A stretch of DNA of 23,227 nucleotides from WJLC01 sp964600865 (GCA_964600865.1 CAZRJP010000011.1:1-23227); one strand, 5' to 3'. Shown: positions 1 to 8,087, counted from the stretch's first letter. Numbers and translations are program-made. The notes: a model not told the origin generated them from the sequence alone.

Positions 1-1418
1 TTTTAGAAGATGTTGGAATTAAGAAAATGAATGTTTTTTCACAATCTGGTGGAGCACCGATGAAAAAGAAAATTCCAAATTCAAGTATGCCTGGAGTTGG
101 AAATGGAACAGCTGTTAATACTACTTTAAATGAAGCAATGAAAATGGAAGACCCTGATGGAGATTCTTTAGGAAGTATGTATATTGATATGATTAGAAAT
201 ACTGATGCTTGTAATGTTCCTAATTATAATATTTCTGAATGTAGTTTTTTTGGAAATGTACAAGATAAAGAAGGTTCTGATTTCAATCCTTTTGCAGTAG
301 TTATGTCTGGAGCAGAAATGAGTTTTGTTATGAAAAATGCAAATAATATTACAGTAATTTACAAAAATGTGGATATGTTAGCTTCTGGGCCACCAGATGC
401 TGCTTTTGATTCTGATTCAAGTGATACTTCTGGAACAAGTAGTTTTGAGCAGGCTTGGAAATTTGGTTCTACTGGGCCAGATATTTATGATGAAGTTATG
501 ATTGGAATTCCCTATACAGAAGGAAGTTCAAGTCAAACAGGTTTTAATGAATCTGCTCAAATGAATTTAACAATACCTAAATTGTATGATGAGGATTATA
601 ATGTTATTTGGAATTCAGCTTCAGGAGATAATACAACAAATTTAACTGATGCAAGCAATGAAGAGGAGTTAAGTGATTTTGCAGATTATGCTGGAACTGA
701 TTATGAAGCTTATTTAAATGGAACTTATCCTGAATGTAATAGTAGTGATGAGAATTTAAGTGCAGGATTATGTTATAAAGATACTACAAATAATATGTTA
801 TGGTTTAAAATACCTCATTTCTCAGGTGTTGGTTCTACACCTACTGGAAGTGTGATTACTGCGGATTCATCAGATGATTCAGACGATACAACAACATCTG
901 GAGGTTCTGGGCCTGGAACCAGTACAGGATGGACTTATTTTATTGATAGTGCTCAATTGGATATGGGATATACAAAAGAATTAGAAGTTTTTGATAGAGT
1001 TAAAACAATGATTAGTTCTGAAGCCCACTATGTTAAAATTTTAGATGTTAATGAAAGTGTTGTAAAAATACAGGTTTCTTCAGATCCTCAGGAAGCTAAT
1101 TTATTATTAGGAGATTTAAGAAAATTTGATGTAGATGAAGATGGTTTTTATGATTTAACTGTTACATTAGAGAGTATTGGGGATGATGTGGATTCAGCAG
1201 AGATTACTGTTAAATCAACTAATGAAGAAGTTACTGATGAAACAATTGCAGAGGAAGAATCAAAAGAAAATCAAGCAATAGGCCAGATTAAAGAAGATAC
1301 TGGAGAAGGAGTTACTGAAGATGAAGAAACAGAGACCTCAAGTTTTTGGACTTGGATAGTAATAATATTAATTATAGTCTTATTAATTATAATCTTTTTA
1401 ACAAGGAAAAAGAGATAA
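1..1418 (+). CDS. Surface protein with C-terminal membrane anchor (5' end missing)
   Basis: The frame is open to the left edge of the window, with eight codons before the first ATG at 27, so the true start lies outside. I recognise no named family. The visible part is acidic and rich in Ser, Thr, Asn and Gly, with many N-glycosylation-type Asn-X-Ser/Thr sites, as in archaeal surface proteins. A low-complexity Asp/Ser/Thr/Gly linker lies near residues 280-300 (counted from the ATG at 27). It is followed by a compact domain holding an Asp-rich loop DVDEDGFYDL that resembles a calcium-binding loop. The last 25 residues are a hydrophobic helix followed by Arg-Lys-Lys-Arg, a typical C-terminal stop-transfer anchor with the bulk of the protein outside. 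The surface location is inference; the anchor is seen directly. Confidence 0.75.
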   Translation, partial: LEDVGIKKMNVFSQSGGAPMKKKIPNSSMPGVGNGTAVNTTLNEAMKMEDPDGDSLGSMYIDMIRNTDACNVPNYNISECSFFGNVQDKEGSDFNPFAVVMSGAEMSFVMKNANNITVIYKNVDMLASGPPDAAFDSDSSDTSGTSSFEQAWKFGSTGPDIYDEVMIGIPYTEGSSSQTGFNESAQMNLTIPKLYDEDYNVIWNSASGDNTTNLTDASNEEELSDFADYAGTDYEAYLNGTYPECNSSDENLSAGLCYKDTTNNMLWFKIPHFSGVGSTPTGSVITADSSDDSDDTTTSGGSGPGTSTGWTYFIDSAQLDMGYTKELEVFDRVKTMISSEAHYVKILDVNESVVKIQVSSDPQEANLLLGDLRKFDVDEDGFYDLTVTLESIGDDVDSAEITVKSTNEEVTDETIAEEESKENQAIGQIKEDTGEGVTEDEETETSSFWTWIVIILIIVLLIIIFLTRKKR

Positions 1419-1448
1419 TTATTTAATATTTCTTTTTGATTTATTTTT

Positions 1449-2813
1449 ATGGAAGATTCAAATAAAGAATTATTAAGAAAGCAGGAAAGGTCTTCTTTTT
1501 CAAAGAGAATAAAAAAAGAGAGTGCTATTTTTGCTGATTCAGGAAATCAAGATTTGCCTGTCTCATCAAAAACATTAGATAGGAAAAATATGATTTTTGC
1601 TGATTTACATATTCATTCAAGATTTTCTAGGGCATGTAGTAAAAAAATAACTATTCCTAGTCTTGCTAAATGGGCAAGAATAAAGGGATTAAATTTATTA
1701 GGAACAGGAGATTTTACTCATCCAGAATGGATCAATGAGATTAAGGAAAATCTTGTTGAAGGAGAGGATGAAAGAGGAAATAAAACAGGACTTTATTATT
1801 ATAATGATTTCCCTTTTATTATTACTGGAGAGATTTCTTTAATTTATACTCAGGAACATGGAAGAAAGGTCCATCTTGTTTTGCTTTTACCAAGCATTGA
1901 AGTAGCTGAAAAAATAAATTCTTATCTTGATACAAAAGGAAGAAGGGATTATGATGGTAGGCCTATTTTTGGTATTTCATGTAAGGAATTTGTTAAAGAG
2001 ATGATGAATATTTCTAAAGAGATAGAAATAATTCCTGCGCATATTTGGACTCCTTATTTTGGGGTGTTTGGGAGTATGAGTGGCTTTGATAGTCTAAAAG
2101 AGGCTCTTGGAGAGCAGATTAATAATGTACATGCCATAGAAACCGGAATTTCTTCAGACCCTAAGATGAACGCTAAAATTTCTGAATTAAATGATATTGC
2201 TATTGTTAGTTTTTCAGATAGTCATAGTTTTTGGCCTTATAGATTAGGTAGAGAAGCAACAATTTTCAAAAGAACAAATTCCTATATGGGATTGGTTAAT
2301 CAAATAAGAAATAAGGATTTTTTAGGAACTATTGAGACAGACCCTGCTTATGGAAAATATCATTATGATGGACATAGAAAATGTAGCTTTTCCTCATCTC
2401 CTAAAAAAACAAAAAAATTAGATGGGATTTGTCCTGAATGTGGAAAGAAATTAACATTAGGTGTAGACCATAGAGTAGAAAAATTAGCAGATAAAAAAGA
2501 AAATTTAACAACAAAAGAGTATTTTACTTTGCTTCCTTTACATGAAATTATTTCCTTAGCAGTTGATGTGGGAATTCAGAGTAAGACAGTATGGAATATT
2601 TATGATAAATTGATTGATGATTTTAATAATGAATTTAATATTTTATTGAGTGTTTCTAAAGAAAAACTTTTGTCTAAGATAGATAATAAAAAGTTAGTAA
2701 AATTAATAATTAAAAATAGAAAAGGGGATATTAAAGTGAAACCAGGATATGATGGTGTTTATGGAAAGGCTTTATTAAACGGGATTAAGGATGAAAATCA
2801 ATCAACTCTTTGA
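1449..2813 (+). CDS. Endonuclease Q (PHP-domain DNA repair nuclease)
   Basis: EndoQ-family nucleases cut DNA 5' of deaminated bases (hypoxanthine, uracil) and abasic sites in archaea. The PHP metal-binding signature DLHIHSRFSRA lies at residues 52-62, and further PHP-type His/Asp motifs follow (PAHIWTP, SFSDSHS). A cysteine cluster ending in CPECGKK near residues 315-335 fits the EndoQ zinc-binding region, and the C-terminal KPGYDGVYG segment is also family-like. The length, 454 aa, is close to the roughly 400-425 aa usual for the family. The excess is a charged N-terminal extension of 47 residues before M48 (base 1590), which may be the start used in relatives. I kept the ATG at 1449 because a TATA-like stretch lies about 20 bases upstream. 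The 3' end overlaps nop10 on the other strand by 12 bases. Confidence 0.85.
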   Translation: MEDSNKELLRKQERSSFSKRIKKESAIFADSGNQDLPVSSKTLDRKNMIFADLHIHSRFSRACSKKITIPSLAKWARIKGLNLLGTGDFTHPEWINEIKENLVEGEDERGNKTGLYYYNDFPFIITGEISLIYTQEHGRKVHLVLLLPSIEVAEKINSYLDTKGRRDYDGRPIFGISCKEFVKEMMNISKEIEIIPAHIWTPYFGVFGSMSGFDSLKEALGEQINNVHAIETGISSDPKMNAKISELNDIAIVSFSDSHSFWPYRLGREATIFKRTNSYMGLVNQIRNKDFLGTIETDPAYGKYHYDGHRKCSFSSSPKKTKKLDGICPECGKKLTLGVDHRVEKLADKKENLTTKEYFTLLPLHEIISLAVDVGIQSKTVWNIYDKLIDDFNNEFNILLSVSKEKLLSKIDNKKLVKLIIKNRKGDIKVKPGYDGVYGKALLNGIKDENQSTL

Positions 2814-2942
2814 TTTATTCTTTGAATAATATTTTTTGAGATTTAAGAATTTATAGTGTGCAGATTTTGTTTTTTCATTACATTTTGGACATTTATTTTT
2901 AAGAGTGTATTTTTTGCAAGAAGTACATTTCTTTAATTTCAT
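2802..2942 (-). CDS. nop10: H/ACA RNP protein Nop10 (short, divergent)
   Basis: This is a 46-aa protein found by reading the minus strand. It starts MKLKKCTSCKKYTLKNKCPK and carries the Nop10 zinc ribbon C6-X2-C9-X8-C18-X2-C21 followed by EKTKSAH. Nop10 binds Cbf5 in H/ACA ribonucleoproteins, which guide pseudouridylation of rRNA. Archaeal homologues are about 55-60 aa and continue after SAH with a Pro-Pro-Arg-Phe and DPYG(K/E)YRR stretch. Here that part is replaced by YKFLNLKKYYSKN, so the Cbf5-binding tail looks divergent and short. The start codon overlaps the aIF2-alpha stop as ATGA (2939-2942), the usual partner order in archaea, which supports both the call and co-translation. The 3' end overlaps the convergent endonuclease Q gene by 12 bases. 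Confidence 0.88.
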   Translation of the reverse strand: MKLKKCTSCKKYTLKNKCPKCNEKTKSAHYKFLNLKKYYSKNKSKS

Positions 2943-3658
2943 TTTTTATCTATTAGATTAAATTCTATATCTTTCTTTTTTGCTTGTTCTTTTATATCAT
3001 CTAAAAATTTCATTGCTTTTTTGTCTGCTTTTTTTAGATTTTCTGTTGTTATTTGTAATAAATATTTTCCTGCAGCAGTATAATCTACTTCCATATTTTT
3101 TTCTGTTTTTTTAAGAAGGTTTTTTATTAGTTCAAGACCGTTTGGTTCTGTTGTTGTAAGTTCAAATTTCTTTTTAAGAGTTCTTTGCTTTTTCTTTGTT
3201 TTTTTAATTATTTCAACTATCTTATCTGTTAGTTTTTTTCCTGCTATTTTTTGAAGAGGTTTAGGATTTTCTTTTGCTTTCTCAAGAAAATTATAGACAG
3301 TATCTTCTTTTTCTATATCTTTAATTATTTTATCTGCTTTATCTTTAGCAATTGTTTTTATAACATTAACATAGCTTTTTTCTTGTTTATATTGCTGCAT
3401 TACTTGCTTTTTCTCTTTTTCTGTAACTCTTCTTAGAGATAATTCTATTCTATGAGGAGATATTCTTAATACCTTACAAACTATTTTTTTGTTTGGGGCA
3501 ACATATTTTCGTATGTTTCTTATTCTACCTGGAGCTACCTCACTCATTACAATACTTCCTTGTATGTCTTTTCCCTGATGATGAATTTTCACAAATATGT
3601 TTGTTTTTTCAATTCTTTCAACAGTACATAATGCTATGTCTCCTTCTTCTAGTTCCAT
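2939..3658 (-). CDS. eif2a: Translation initiation factor aIF2 subunit alpha
   Basis: The alpha subunit of archaeal initiation factor 2 supports binding of Met-tRNAi to the ribosome as part of the alpha-beta-gamma trimer. The N-terminal 80 or so residues form an S1/OB domain: MELEEGDIALCTVERIEK, then GSIVMSEVAPGRIRNIRKYV and HRIELSLRRVTEKEKKQ, which is the signature of eIF2-alpha. A lysine-rich helical middle domain and a C-terminal alpha/beta domain follow (TAAGKYLLQI near residues 195-205). At 239 aa it is slightly shorter than the usual 260-270. It sits 25 bases after the GAN nuclease gene and overlaps nop10 by four bases, so it belongs to the uS15-GAN-aIF2a-nop10 operon. Confidence 0.93.
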   Translation of the reverse strand: MELEEGDIALCTVERIEKTNIFVKIHHQGKDIQGSIVMSEVAPGRIRNIRKYVAPNKKIVCKVLRISPHRIELSLRRVTEKEKKQVMQQYKQEKSYVNVIKTIAKDKADKIIKDIEKEDTVYNFLEKAKENPKPLQKIAGKKLTDKIVEIIKKTKKKQRTLKKKFELTTTEPNGLELIKNLLKKTEKNMEVDYTAAGKYLLQITTENLKKADKKAMKFLDDIKEQAKKKDIEFNLIDKK

Positions 3659-3683
3659 ATAGAATATTTAGAATAAGTGAGTT

Positions 3684-5018
3684 TTAAATCTTTACTAATT
3701 CAACTTTTAGGTCTTTTTTTAAGTGTTTAATGAATTCTTCTTCTTTATCTTGATGGATTGTGCATCCTGCTGCAAAGGCGTGGCCCCCTGCATTTCCACC
3801 TGTTTTTTCAACAATATTACTTAATACTTCTCTTACATTTCTTCCATCTTTTCCCACGATCCTTGCAGAAATTTTTATTTTCTTTTTATAATATGCCATC
3901 CCAATAACTATTGTCCCTTCATTATATAAAAGAGAATTAGAAACAATGCTTGTAACAGTTCCTATTATTGAATCACTTATTTTATCTTTGGCATTAATTA
4001 TTACAAATCCTTTCCCCTTGACTTTTCTTTTAGAAACTATTTTTAATCCTGAAACAATATTTTGTTTGTACTTTATGTGGATTGATTCTGCTTTATCTTT
4101 TATTTTTTGAACTTCCATACATAGTTGAATAGCTATGTCACTTCTTCCTGACCTTGAACAGGCATTTATTTTTGCACTTAACTCTCTTGCGTCTTCTAAT
4201 TTATTATACAATTTAATTAGAAAAATGTCTCCTATTATTTCCTTATTTTTTGCCTTAGGGTTTTTTAACATAATGCCTGTTACTAGATTAGCCATTTCTT
4301 CCTCATTTAATTCAATTAAACTAGGATATCCTTTTTTTGTTGGGGTTAGTTCTGCTTCTCTTAATAATTCTAAAACCCCTTCTTTGTTTCCTGTTACACC
4401 TGGGATATAGGGAGAGGAAGAGTATTCAAGTGTTCTGTTTAATGGTCTTGTAGCAGGGTAAATTAAAAGTCCTCTTTTCTTTTCTACTTCTCCATCTTTT
4501 AAAATATCATGATTTAATTTTCCTACTTCTTTATCAAGGCAATCTCCGATCATTCCTAAAACTGCTAATTTTGCTAATTTTTTGTTTGAAGTGTTTATTT
4601 CTTTTGCAAATAGATAGCATAATCCTGACGCACTTATCTTTTGATTATCACTTATTTCTGGATTTATCATATTTATTTTTTTAGGAATCTTTTTTGGATT
4701 AGATATTTCGTGGTGGTCTATTATGAATATTTCTTTTAGATTTGCTTCTTCAATCTCTTTTAGATGTCCAGATGCAAGATCTAAAAAAAGAATTGGTTTA
4801 TTTTTTGGAAGTTTCTCAATAAAATCATCTTCTATTCTTTTTATGATTTGTAATGTAAATCTCTTGTCTAATTTTTTTAATGTTTGAATGATTATTGCTG
4901 CAGAGGTAATACCATCTGTATCAAAATGACTTACTATATGAATGTCTTTATTTTTAGTTATCTCTAAAAATTCTTTTACAAAATTAGTTATCTCTTTTTC
5001 AATTCCTCTTTTTTTCAT
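3684..5018 (-). CDS. RecJ-like DHH single-strand nuclease (GAN type)
   Basis: This is an archaeal RecJ/Cdc45-like DHH phosphoesterase; the best-studied member, GAN, is a 5'-3' exonuclease that binds the GINS complex at the replication fork. Motif I is HFDTDGITSA (H31, D33, D35), a second metal-binding Asp lies in LFLDLASGH (D80), and the DHH triad is at 101-103 in IIDHHE. The C-terminal DHHA1 nucleic-acid-binding domain ends with GGNAGGHAFAAG near residue 410. All catalytic motifs are present, so it should be active rather than a Cdc45-like inactive paralogue. The length of 444 aa is normal. It follows uS15 after 62 bases, a pairing known from many archaea, and precedes aIF2-alpha. Its likely partner Gins51 is encoded at 10831-11385. 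Confidence 0.88.
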   Translation of the reverse strand: MKKRGIEKEITNFVKEFLEITKNKDIHIVSHFDTDGITSAAIIIQTLKKLDKRFTLQIIKRIEDDFIEKLPKNKPILFLDLASGHLKEIEEANLKEIFIIDHHEISNPKKIPKKINMINPEISDNQKISASGLCYLFAKEINTSNKKLAKLAVLGMIGDCLDKEVGKLNHDILKDGEVEKKRGLLIYPATRPLNRTLEYSSSPYIPGVTGNKEGVLELLREAELTPTKKGYPSLIELNEEEMANLVTGIMLKNPKAKNKEIIGDIFLIKLYNKLEDARELSAKINACSRSGRSDIAIQLCMEVQKIKDKAESIHIKYKQNIVSGLKIVSKRKVKGKGFVIINAKDKISDSIIGTVTSIVSNSLLYNEGTIVIGMAYYKKKIKISARIVGKDGRNVREVLSNIVEKTGGNAGGHAFAAGCTIHQDKEEEFIKHLKKDLKVELVKI

Positions 5019-5080
5019 TTTTAAAGAAAAGTAGACAATATTTTTTTCTACTAAAATACAAAAAGTTGTTTTTATTTAAA

Positions 5081-5428
5081 TTATTTTATTGCCACTCCAA
5101 AGTGTTTTTTGAGTTTTCTTAGGTGAGAAAATATTCTGTCTTTTTCTCTCATTGCTCTTTTGTCTTGTTGGTTATTTTTATAGTGTTTTTTTATTTTATC
5201 TAATTTACTTTTAACATTTTTTAAGTCAGGATTAATATATTTTTCATTTTCCTTAAGAATTTCAGAGATTTTCTTTTTGTATTCTTTTGAATGTATGTCT
5301 TGTTTTTTAAGTTCCTCTCCTATCTTTTCACTAGTTAGGCCTTTTTCAGCTAACTCTAATACTTTTTTTTCGTATGCTTTTTTAGTTAATTTTGATTTTT
5401 TGCTTTTTTTAGCGGTTTTCTTAGTCAT
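5081..5428 (-). CDS. rps15: 30S ribosomal protein uS15 (shortened)
   Basis: uS15 binds the central domain of 16S rRNA. The call rests on the helical core: VLELAEKGLTSEKIGEEL corresponds to the archaeal segment LAKEGYSPSxIGxxLRD. PDLKNVKSKLDKIKKHYKNN followed by DKRAMREKDRIFSHLRKLKK matches the later helices with their conserved Arg/Lys-rich rRNA contacts. At 115 aa it is clearly shorter than the usual archaeal protein of about 150. The conserved Arg-rich N-terminus is replaced by a lysine-rich segment, and the C-terminal Pro-Asp-Trp tail is absent. Its place directly before the DHH nuclease, as in many archaea, supports the assignment. A TATA-like box lies 24-31 bases upstream of the start. 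Confidence 0.8.
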   Translation of the reverse strand: MTKKTAKKSKKSKLTKKAYEKKVLELAEKGLTSEKIGEELKKQDIHSKEYKKKISEILKENEKYINPDLKNVKSKLDKIKKHYKNNQQDKRAMREKDRIFSHLRKLKKHFGVAIK

Positions 5429-5510
5429 ACAAATAAGTTGTTGTTTTGTCTTTTAAATCTTCCTATTGCGATTTAAAAAGTTATTTAAATTATCGTATAT
5501 ACTTTAACAT
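5429..5510. promoter_or_regulatory. Divergent promoter region, uS15 / MinD-like gene
   Basis: This 82-base spacer separates two divergently transcribed genes. On the plus strand, TATTTAAAT at 5482-5490 lies 21-29 bases before the MinD-like ATG. On the minus strand, GATTTAAA (5452-5459) lies 24-31 bases before the uS15 ATG. Both are archaeal TATA-like boxes at the distance expected for leaderless or nearly leaderless transcripts. In such an AT-rich sequence single boxes are weak evidence; it is the spacing on both sides that makes the call. Confidence 0.5.
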
Positions 5511-6308
5511 ATGGGTAAAATTATAGGTGTTATGAGTTTAAAGGGGGGTGTAGGAAAAACTTCTGTTGTTTCTTCTTTAGGCCATAGTCTTGCGGATATA
5601 GGAAAAAAGGTATTATTAATTGATGGCAATTTTTCTGCCCCTAATCTAGGCATTCATTTTAATATTATTGACCCAGAAAAAACATTAAAAGATGTTTTAG
5701 CTAGAAAGGCAAATGTTTCAGAAGCTATTTATGCATTAGGTAATTTAGATATACTTCCTTCTGGAGTTTTTGATAATCAAAGAGTGCCCCCATTAAGATT
5801 AAAAGAAAAAATAAGGCATTTAAAGAAAAAGTATGATGTTATTTTAATTGATTCTCCTCCTTCTCTTGAAGAAGAGGGATTAGCAACTCTTTATGCTGCG
5901 GATGAAATATTTTTTGTGACAACGCCCGACCATTCAACATTAGCAGACACAATTAAAACAATAAATAGGGTTAATGAGAGAGGAACAATGATTAATGGGA
6001 TTATACTTAATAAGGTCCATAAAAAAGGATTTGAATTGTCTTTAAGAGAGATAGAAGATACTACAAATGTTCCAGTAATGGCAGTCATACCTTTTGATTT
6101 AGCTGTTAAAAAAGCCCAATCTTTGTTTAAATCATTAATAGAACATAAACCTAATTCAGTAGTTAATAAGGAATTCAAAAAACTTGCTGGTTCTCTTATT
6201 GGAGAAAAAGTAAACACTGGTTTTGATTGGAAAAAACTTTTAGGAATAACACCTAAAAGACAGGAGATTAATCGAGAAAGATTGTATGAAAGAGTGTTTA
6301 AGGAGTAA
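5511..6308 (+). CDS. minD: MinD/ParA-family P-loop ATPase
   Basis: This is a SIMIBI-class ATPase of the MinD/ParA/Mrp group. The deviant Walker A motif KGGVGKT is at residues 11-17 with its signature lysine K11. Switch I lies near LLIDGNFSAPNLGIHF and Walker B at VILIDSPPS, followed by the adenine-side TTPDHSTLADTIKT. Family members form ATP-dependent dimers that position or load other components. In the second motif DGN replaces the more usual DAD/DGD. The C-terminus (DWKKLLGITPKRQEINRERL) is charged and I do not see a clear MinD membrane-targeting amphipathic helix, so membrane binding is uncertain. The gene stands alone on the plus strand, with no partner (MinE, ParB or chemotaxis gene) beside it, so the cargo cannot be named. 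Confidence 0.82.
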   Translation: MGKIIGVMSLKGGVGKTSVVSSLGHSLADIGKKVLLIDGNFSAPNLGIHFNIIDPEKTLKDVLARKANVSEAIYALGNLDILPSGVFDNQRVPPLRLKEKIRHLKKKYDVILIDSPPSLEEEGLATLYAADEIFFVTTPDHSTLADTIKTINRVNERGTMINGIILNKVHKKGFELSLREIEDTTNVPVMAVIPFDLAVKKAQSLFKSLIEHKPNSVVNKEFKKLAGSLIGEKVNTGFDWKKLLGITPKRQEINRERLYERVFKE

Positions 6309-6310
6309 AT

Positions 6311-6718
6311 TCAGTTAGTTTTAAATCCTATATTTTTTATTAAAGTATAAATAACCCATAGACCAAATAAGCTAGCTACGATTGCCCCCGAATAATTTTC
6401 AATGAGATATTGGTTGAGGGTGATATATGCAGAAGATATTAGGATAATAAGAGATCCAAGAACACCCTAAATTTTTACAGTTGATTTTTTTAATTTCTTT
6501 TTGATAACATTTTTCCATAATTGATATCCTAAAAGACCAACCAAAAGCCCAATATAATAAAGGAAATTTATGTTTTTTGTTGAATAATATTTGTAAATCA
6601 GATAACCAAAAATAGCTATTATTAGGATTACTCCTAAGAAACTTAAAAGTCCTTTAAAGAATTTTTTGCTTTTTTTCCCATTAATTTCAAAAGGGATTTC
6701 TATTGGCATAATTTTCAT
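6311..6718 (-). pseudogene. Small membrane-protein frame split by one in-frame TAG
   Basis: An 83-aa frame (6718 down to 6467) starts MKIMPIEIPFEINGKKSKK, then has two hydrophobic segments (near residues 24-45 and 51-68) and a lysine-rich loop, and ends at TAG (6467-6469). The same frame then continues without a stop for 51 codons (6466-6311), encoding another two-helix hairpin that starts GVLGSLIILISSAYITLNQY and ends in TGA. By eye the two hairpins align without gaps with about 12 identities in 47 positions, as if from an internal duplication. No ATG, GTG or TTG opens the second part. The likely readings are a nonsense mutation in a 135-aa four-helix protein, or a genuine 83-aa protein with a decaying tail; readthrough is possible. 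The family is unknown. A TATA-like box (TTTATAAGG on the minus strand) lies at 6751-6759. Confidence 0.6.
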
Positions 6719-6750
6719 AAGGAAAGATTGTTTAAAAAAGTTATCAAAAC

Positions 6751-6760
6751 CCTTATAAAC
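6751..6760. promoter_or_regulatory. TATA-like box between small membrane gene and tRNA-Gln
   Basis: The sequence CCTTATAAAC reads GTTTATAAGG on the minus strand. There it lies 33-42 bases before the ATG of the small membrane gene. On the plus strand, TTATAAAC lies about 40 bases before tRNA-Gln. It is the only obvious TATA-like element in this spacer, so it may serve either or both genes. Confidence 0.4.
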
Positions 6761-6798
6761 AAATTACAACTTTGTTTTTTAGAGCTTTTAGATAGTAA

Positions 6799-6871
6799 AG
6801 CCCCATAGTACAGTGGTCAAGTATTCAGCCCTTTGGAGGCTGAGACCCAGGTTCGAATCCTGGTGGGGCTA
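6799..6871 (+). tRNA. tRNA-Gln (anticodon UUG)
   Basis: The cloverleaf can be drawn in full. The acceptor stem AGCCCCA pairs with TGGGGCT. The D stem is GTAC/GTAT, the anticodon stem CAGCC/GGCTG with loop CTTTGGA, and the T arm CCAGG-TTCGAAT-CCTGG; the variable loop is 4 bases. The anticodon is TTG, giving glutamine, and position 1 is A, as in archaeal tRNA-Gln. The discriminator is A at 6871 and CCA is not encoded. No intron is present. The bud32 stop codon on the other strand begins at the very next base. Confidence 0.95.
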
Positions 6872-7492
6872 TTAATGTTTATATCTCCCTCGTTTTTCAA
6901 CTTTTTTTAATCTCTTAAGAACTTTTTTTGAATGTGGTTGACCTTGTTTTAAGTAAGATTTTTTAAAACTTTCAAAAAGTACTTTCCAGTTCTTGAAATG
7001 TTTAGCTTCTAGGGCTTTTTCTAAAACATAAATATCAACTGCCTTGTCCTCATATCTTCTACTGTGAAATCCCAATCCAAAATCAATGAGATAGGCCCTA
7101 TCTTTTTGAAGAATCATATTACTTGTTGTTAAATCTCCGTGAATTAATCCTTTATTATGAATTTTAGCTATATTTTTTCCAATTTTTTTTAGTGTTTCTT
7201 TTTGTTTTTTTAATGGAAAGTTATCTAGGTTTTCTGAGAGTTTTTTTCCTTGTAAGAAATCCATTTCAATTATTTTATTTTTTTCAGATTTTTTAATATT
7301 GCCTGGAATTGGGATAAGTTTTGATGCTTTTTTGAGTATTTTTGTTTCACTACGAGTTCTTTTTTCTCTTATTTTTTCATCTAATTTTTTAATCCTATAA
7401 TTTTTTTTAATTCTTTTTTTAGTTATTTTATTCTTTTTAGGATTAAGATATATTTTTGCTTCTGCACCCTGATGGATTATTTTATCTTTCAT
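6872..7492 (-). CDS. bud32: KEOPS complex kinase/ATPase Bud32
   Basis: Bud32 is the small atypical protein kinase of the KEOPS complex, which with Kae1 transfers threonylcarbamoyl to A37 of ANN-decoding tRNAs (t6A). The N-terminal GAEAKIYLNPKK replaces the glycine-rich loop and Lys region. The catalytic loop is IHGDLTTSNM and the metal-binding DFG motif is LIDFGLGFHS. The basic tail ends RGRYKH, typical of Bud32, and the length (206 aa) is normal. It is a stand-alone protein and is not fused to Kae1 as in many Euryarchaeota; no kae1 is seen in the window. Its start overlaps the end of sua5 by 11 bases, so two enzymes of the same pathway are translationally coupled. Confidence 0.93.
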   Translation of the reverse strand: MKDKIIHQGAEAKIYLNPKKNKITKKRIKKNYRIKKLDEKIREKRTRSETKILKKASKLIPIPGNIKKSEKNKIIEMDFLQGKKLSENLDNFPLKKQKETLKKIGKNIAKIHNKGLIHGDLTTSNMILQKDRAYLIDFGLGFHSRRYEDKAVDIYVLEKALEAKHFKNWKVLFESFKKSYLKQGQPHSKKVLKRLKKVEKRGRYKH

Positions 7493-8087
7493 TTTTATTT
7501 AAGGTTTTTTTGATATTTTTAAGACTAATTATTCCTTGTCTTAATATTTTTTTATTTCTAGTATCATAGATTGTGCTCGTAGGAATATTTTTGTTTAGAT
7601 TTCCATTAGAGATTATGAAATCTACTTTATTTTCAAATAGTTTTTTTGCTTTTTTAATATTATATATTGGAGGGTTTTTGTGGATATTTGCAGAGGTAGT
7701 TACAACAGGAGAGTTTAATTCTTTAGACAATTTAAAGAGAATGTCACATTTTGGGATTCTAAAAGAAATACCTTTTTTACTTAAGAAAGGATATTTATTT
7801 GGTTGTTTTTCCTCTATAATTAGATTTAATTGAGCAGGAAAAATATTTTTTGCTATTTTTTCAATACTTTTTGTTACTTTTCCAAAATCATTTATTTGAG
7901 ATAGTTTTGAAACAGCAACTGTAAGGGGTTTATTTGTTGGCTCTTTTTTTATTGAATGAATTTTTTTAATGGCTTTCTTACTTCTTGCATCACAGGTAAA
8001 ACCATAACAACTCTCGCTAGGACAGACAATTACTCCATCTTTTTTTAAAATTTTTACAGCTTTTTTTATGTCTTTTTTATTATTCAT
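7482..8087 (-). CDS. sua5: L-threonylcarbamoyladenylate synthase (Sua5/YrdC)
   Basis: This protein makes threonylcarbamoyl-AMP from threonine, bicarbonate and ATP, the first step of t6A tRNA modification. The YrdC fold is seen from VCPSESCYGFTCDARSKKAI (nucleotide and substrate pocket) through IKKEPTNKPLTVAVS, the Lys-rich motif, to SFRIPKCD, PVVTTSANIHKNPP and the late STIYD motif with the ending ILRQGII. At 201 aa it is the short YrdC-only form, without the C-terminal Sua5 domain. FPAQLNLIIEE stands where FPGPLTLIL is usual. It lies 36 bases after srp54, across a tandem 22-bp repeat, and overlaps bud32. Confidence 0.92.
   Translation of the reverse strand: MNNKKDIKKAVKILKKDGVIVCPSESCYGFTCDARSKKAIKKIHSIKKEPTNKPLTVAVSKLSQINDFGKVTKSIEKIAKNIFPAQLNLIIEEKQPNKYPFLSKKGISFRIPKCDILFKLSKELNSPVVTTSANIHKNPPIYNIKKAKKLFENKVDFIISNGNLNKNIPTSTIYDTRNKKILRQGIISLKNIKKTLNKNER

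Noticed and set aside
1131..1160. EF-hand calcium site in the left-edge surface protein (DVDEDGFYDL)
   Set aside because: The Asp spacing resembles a calcium loop, but there is no flanking helix pair to support an EF-hand, so only a resemblance is recorded.
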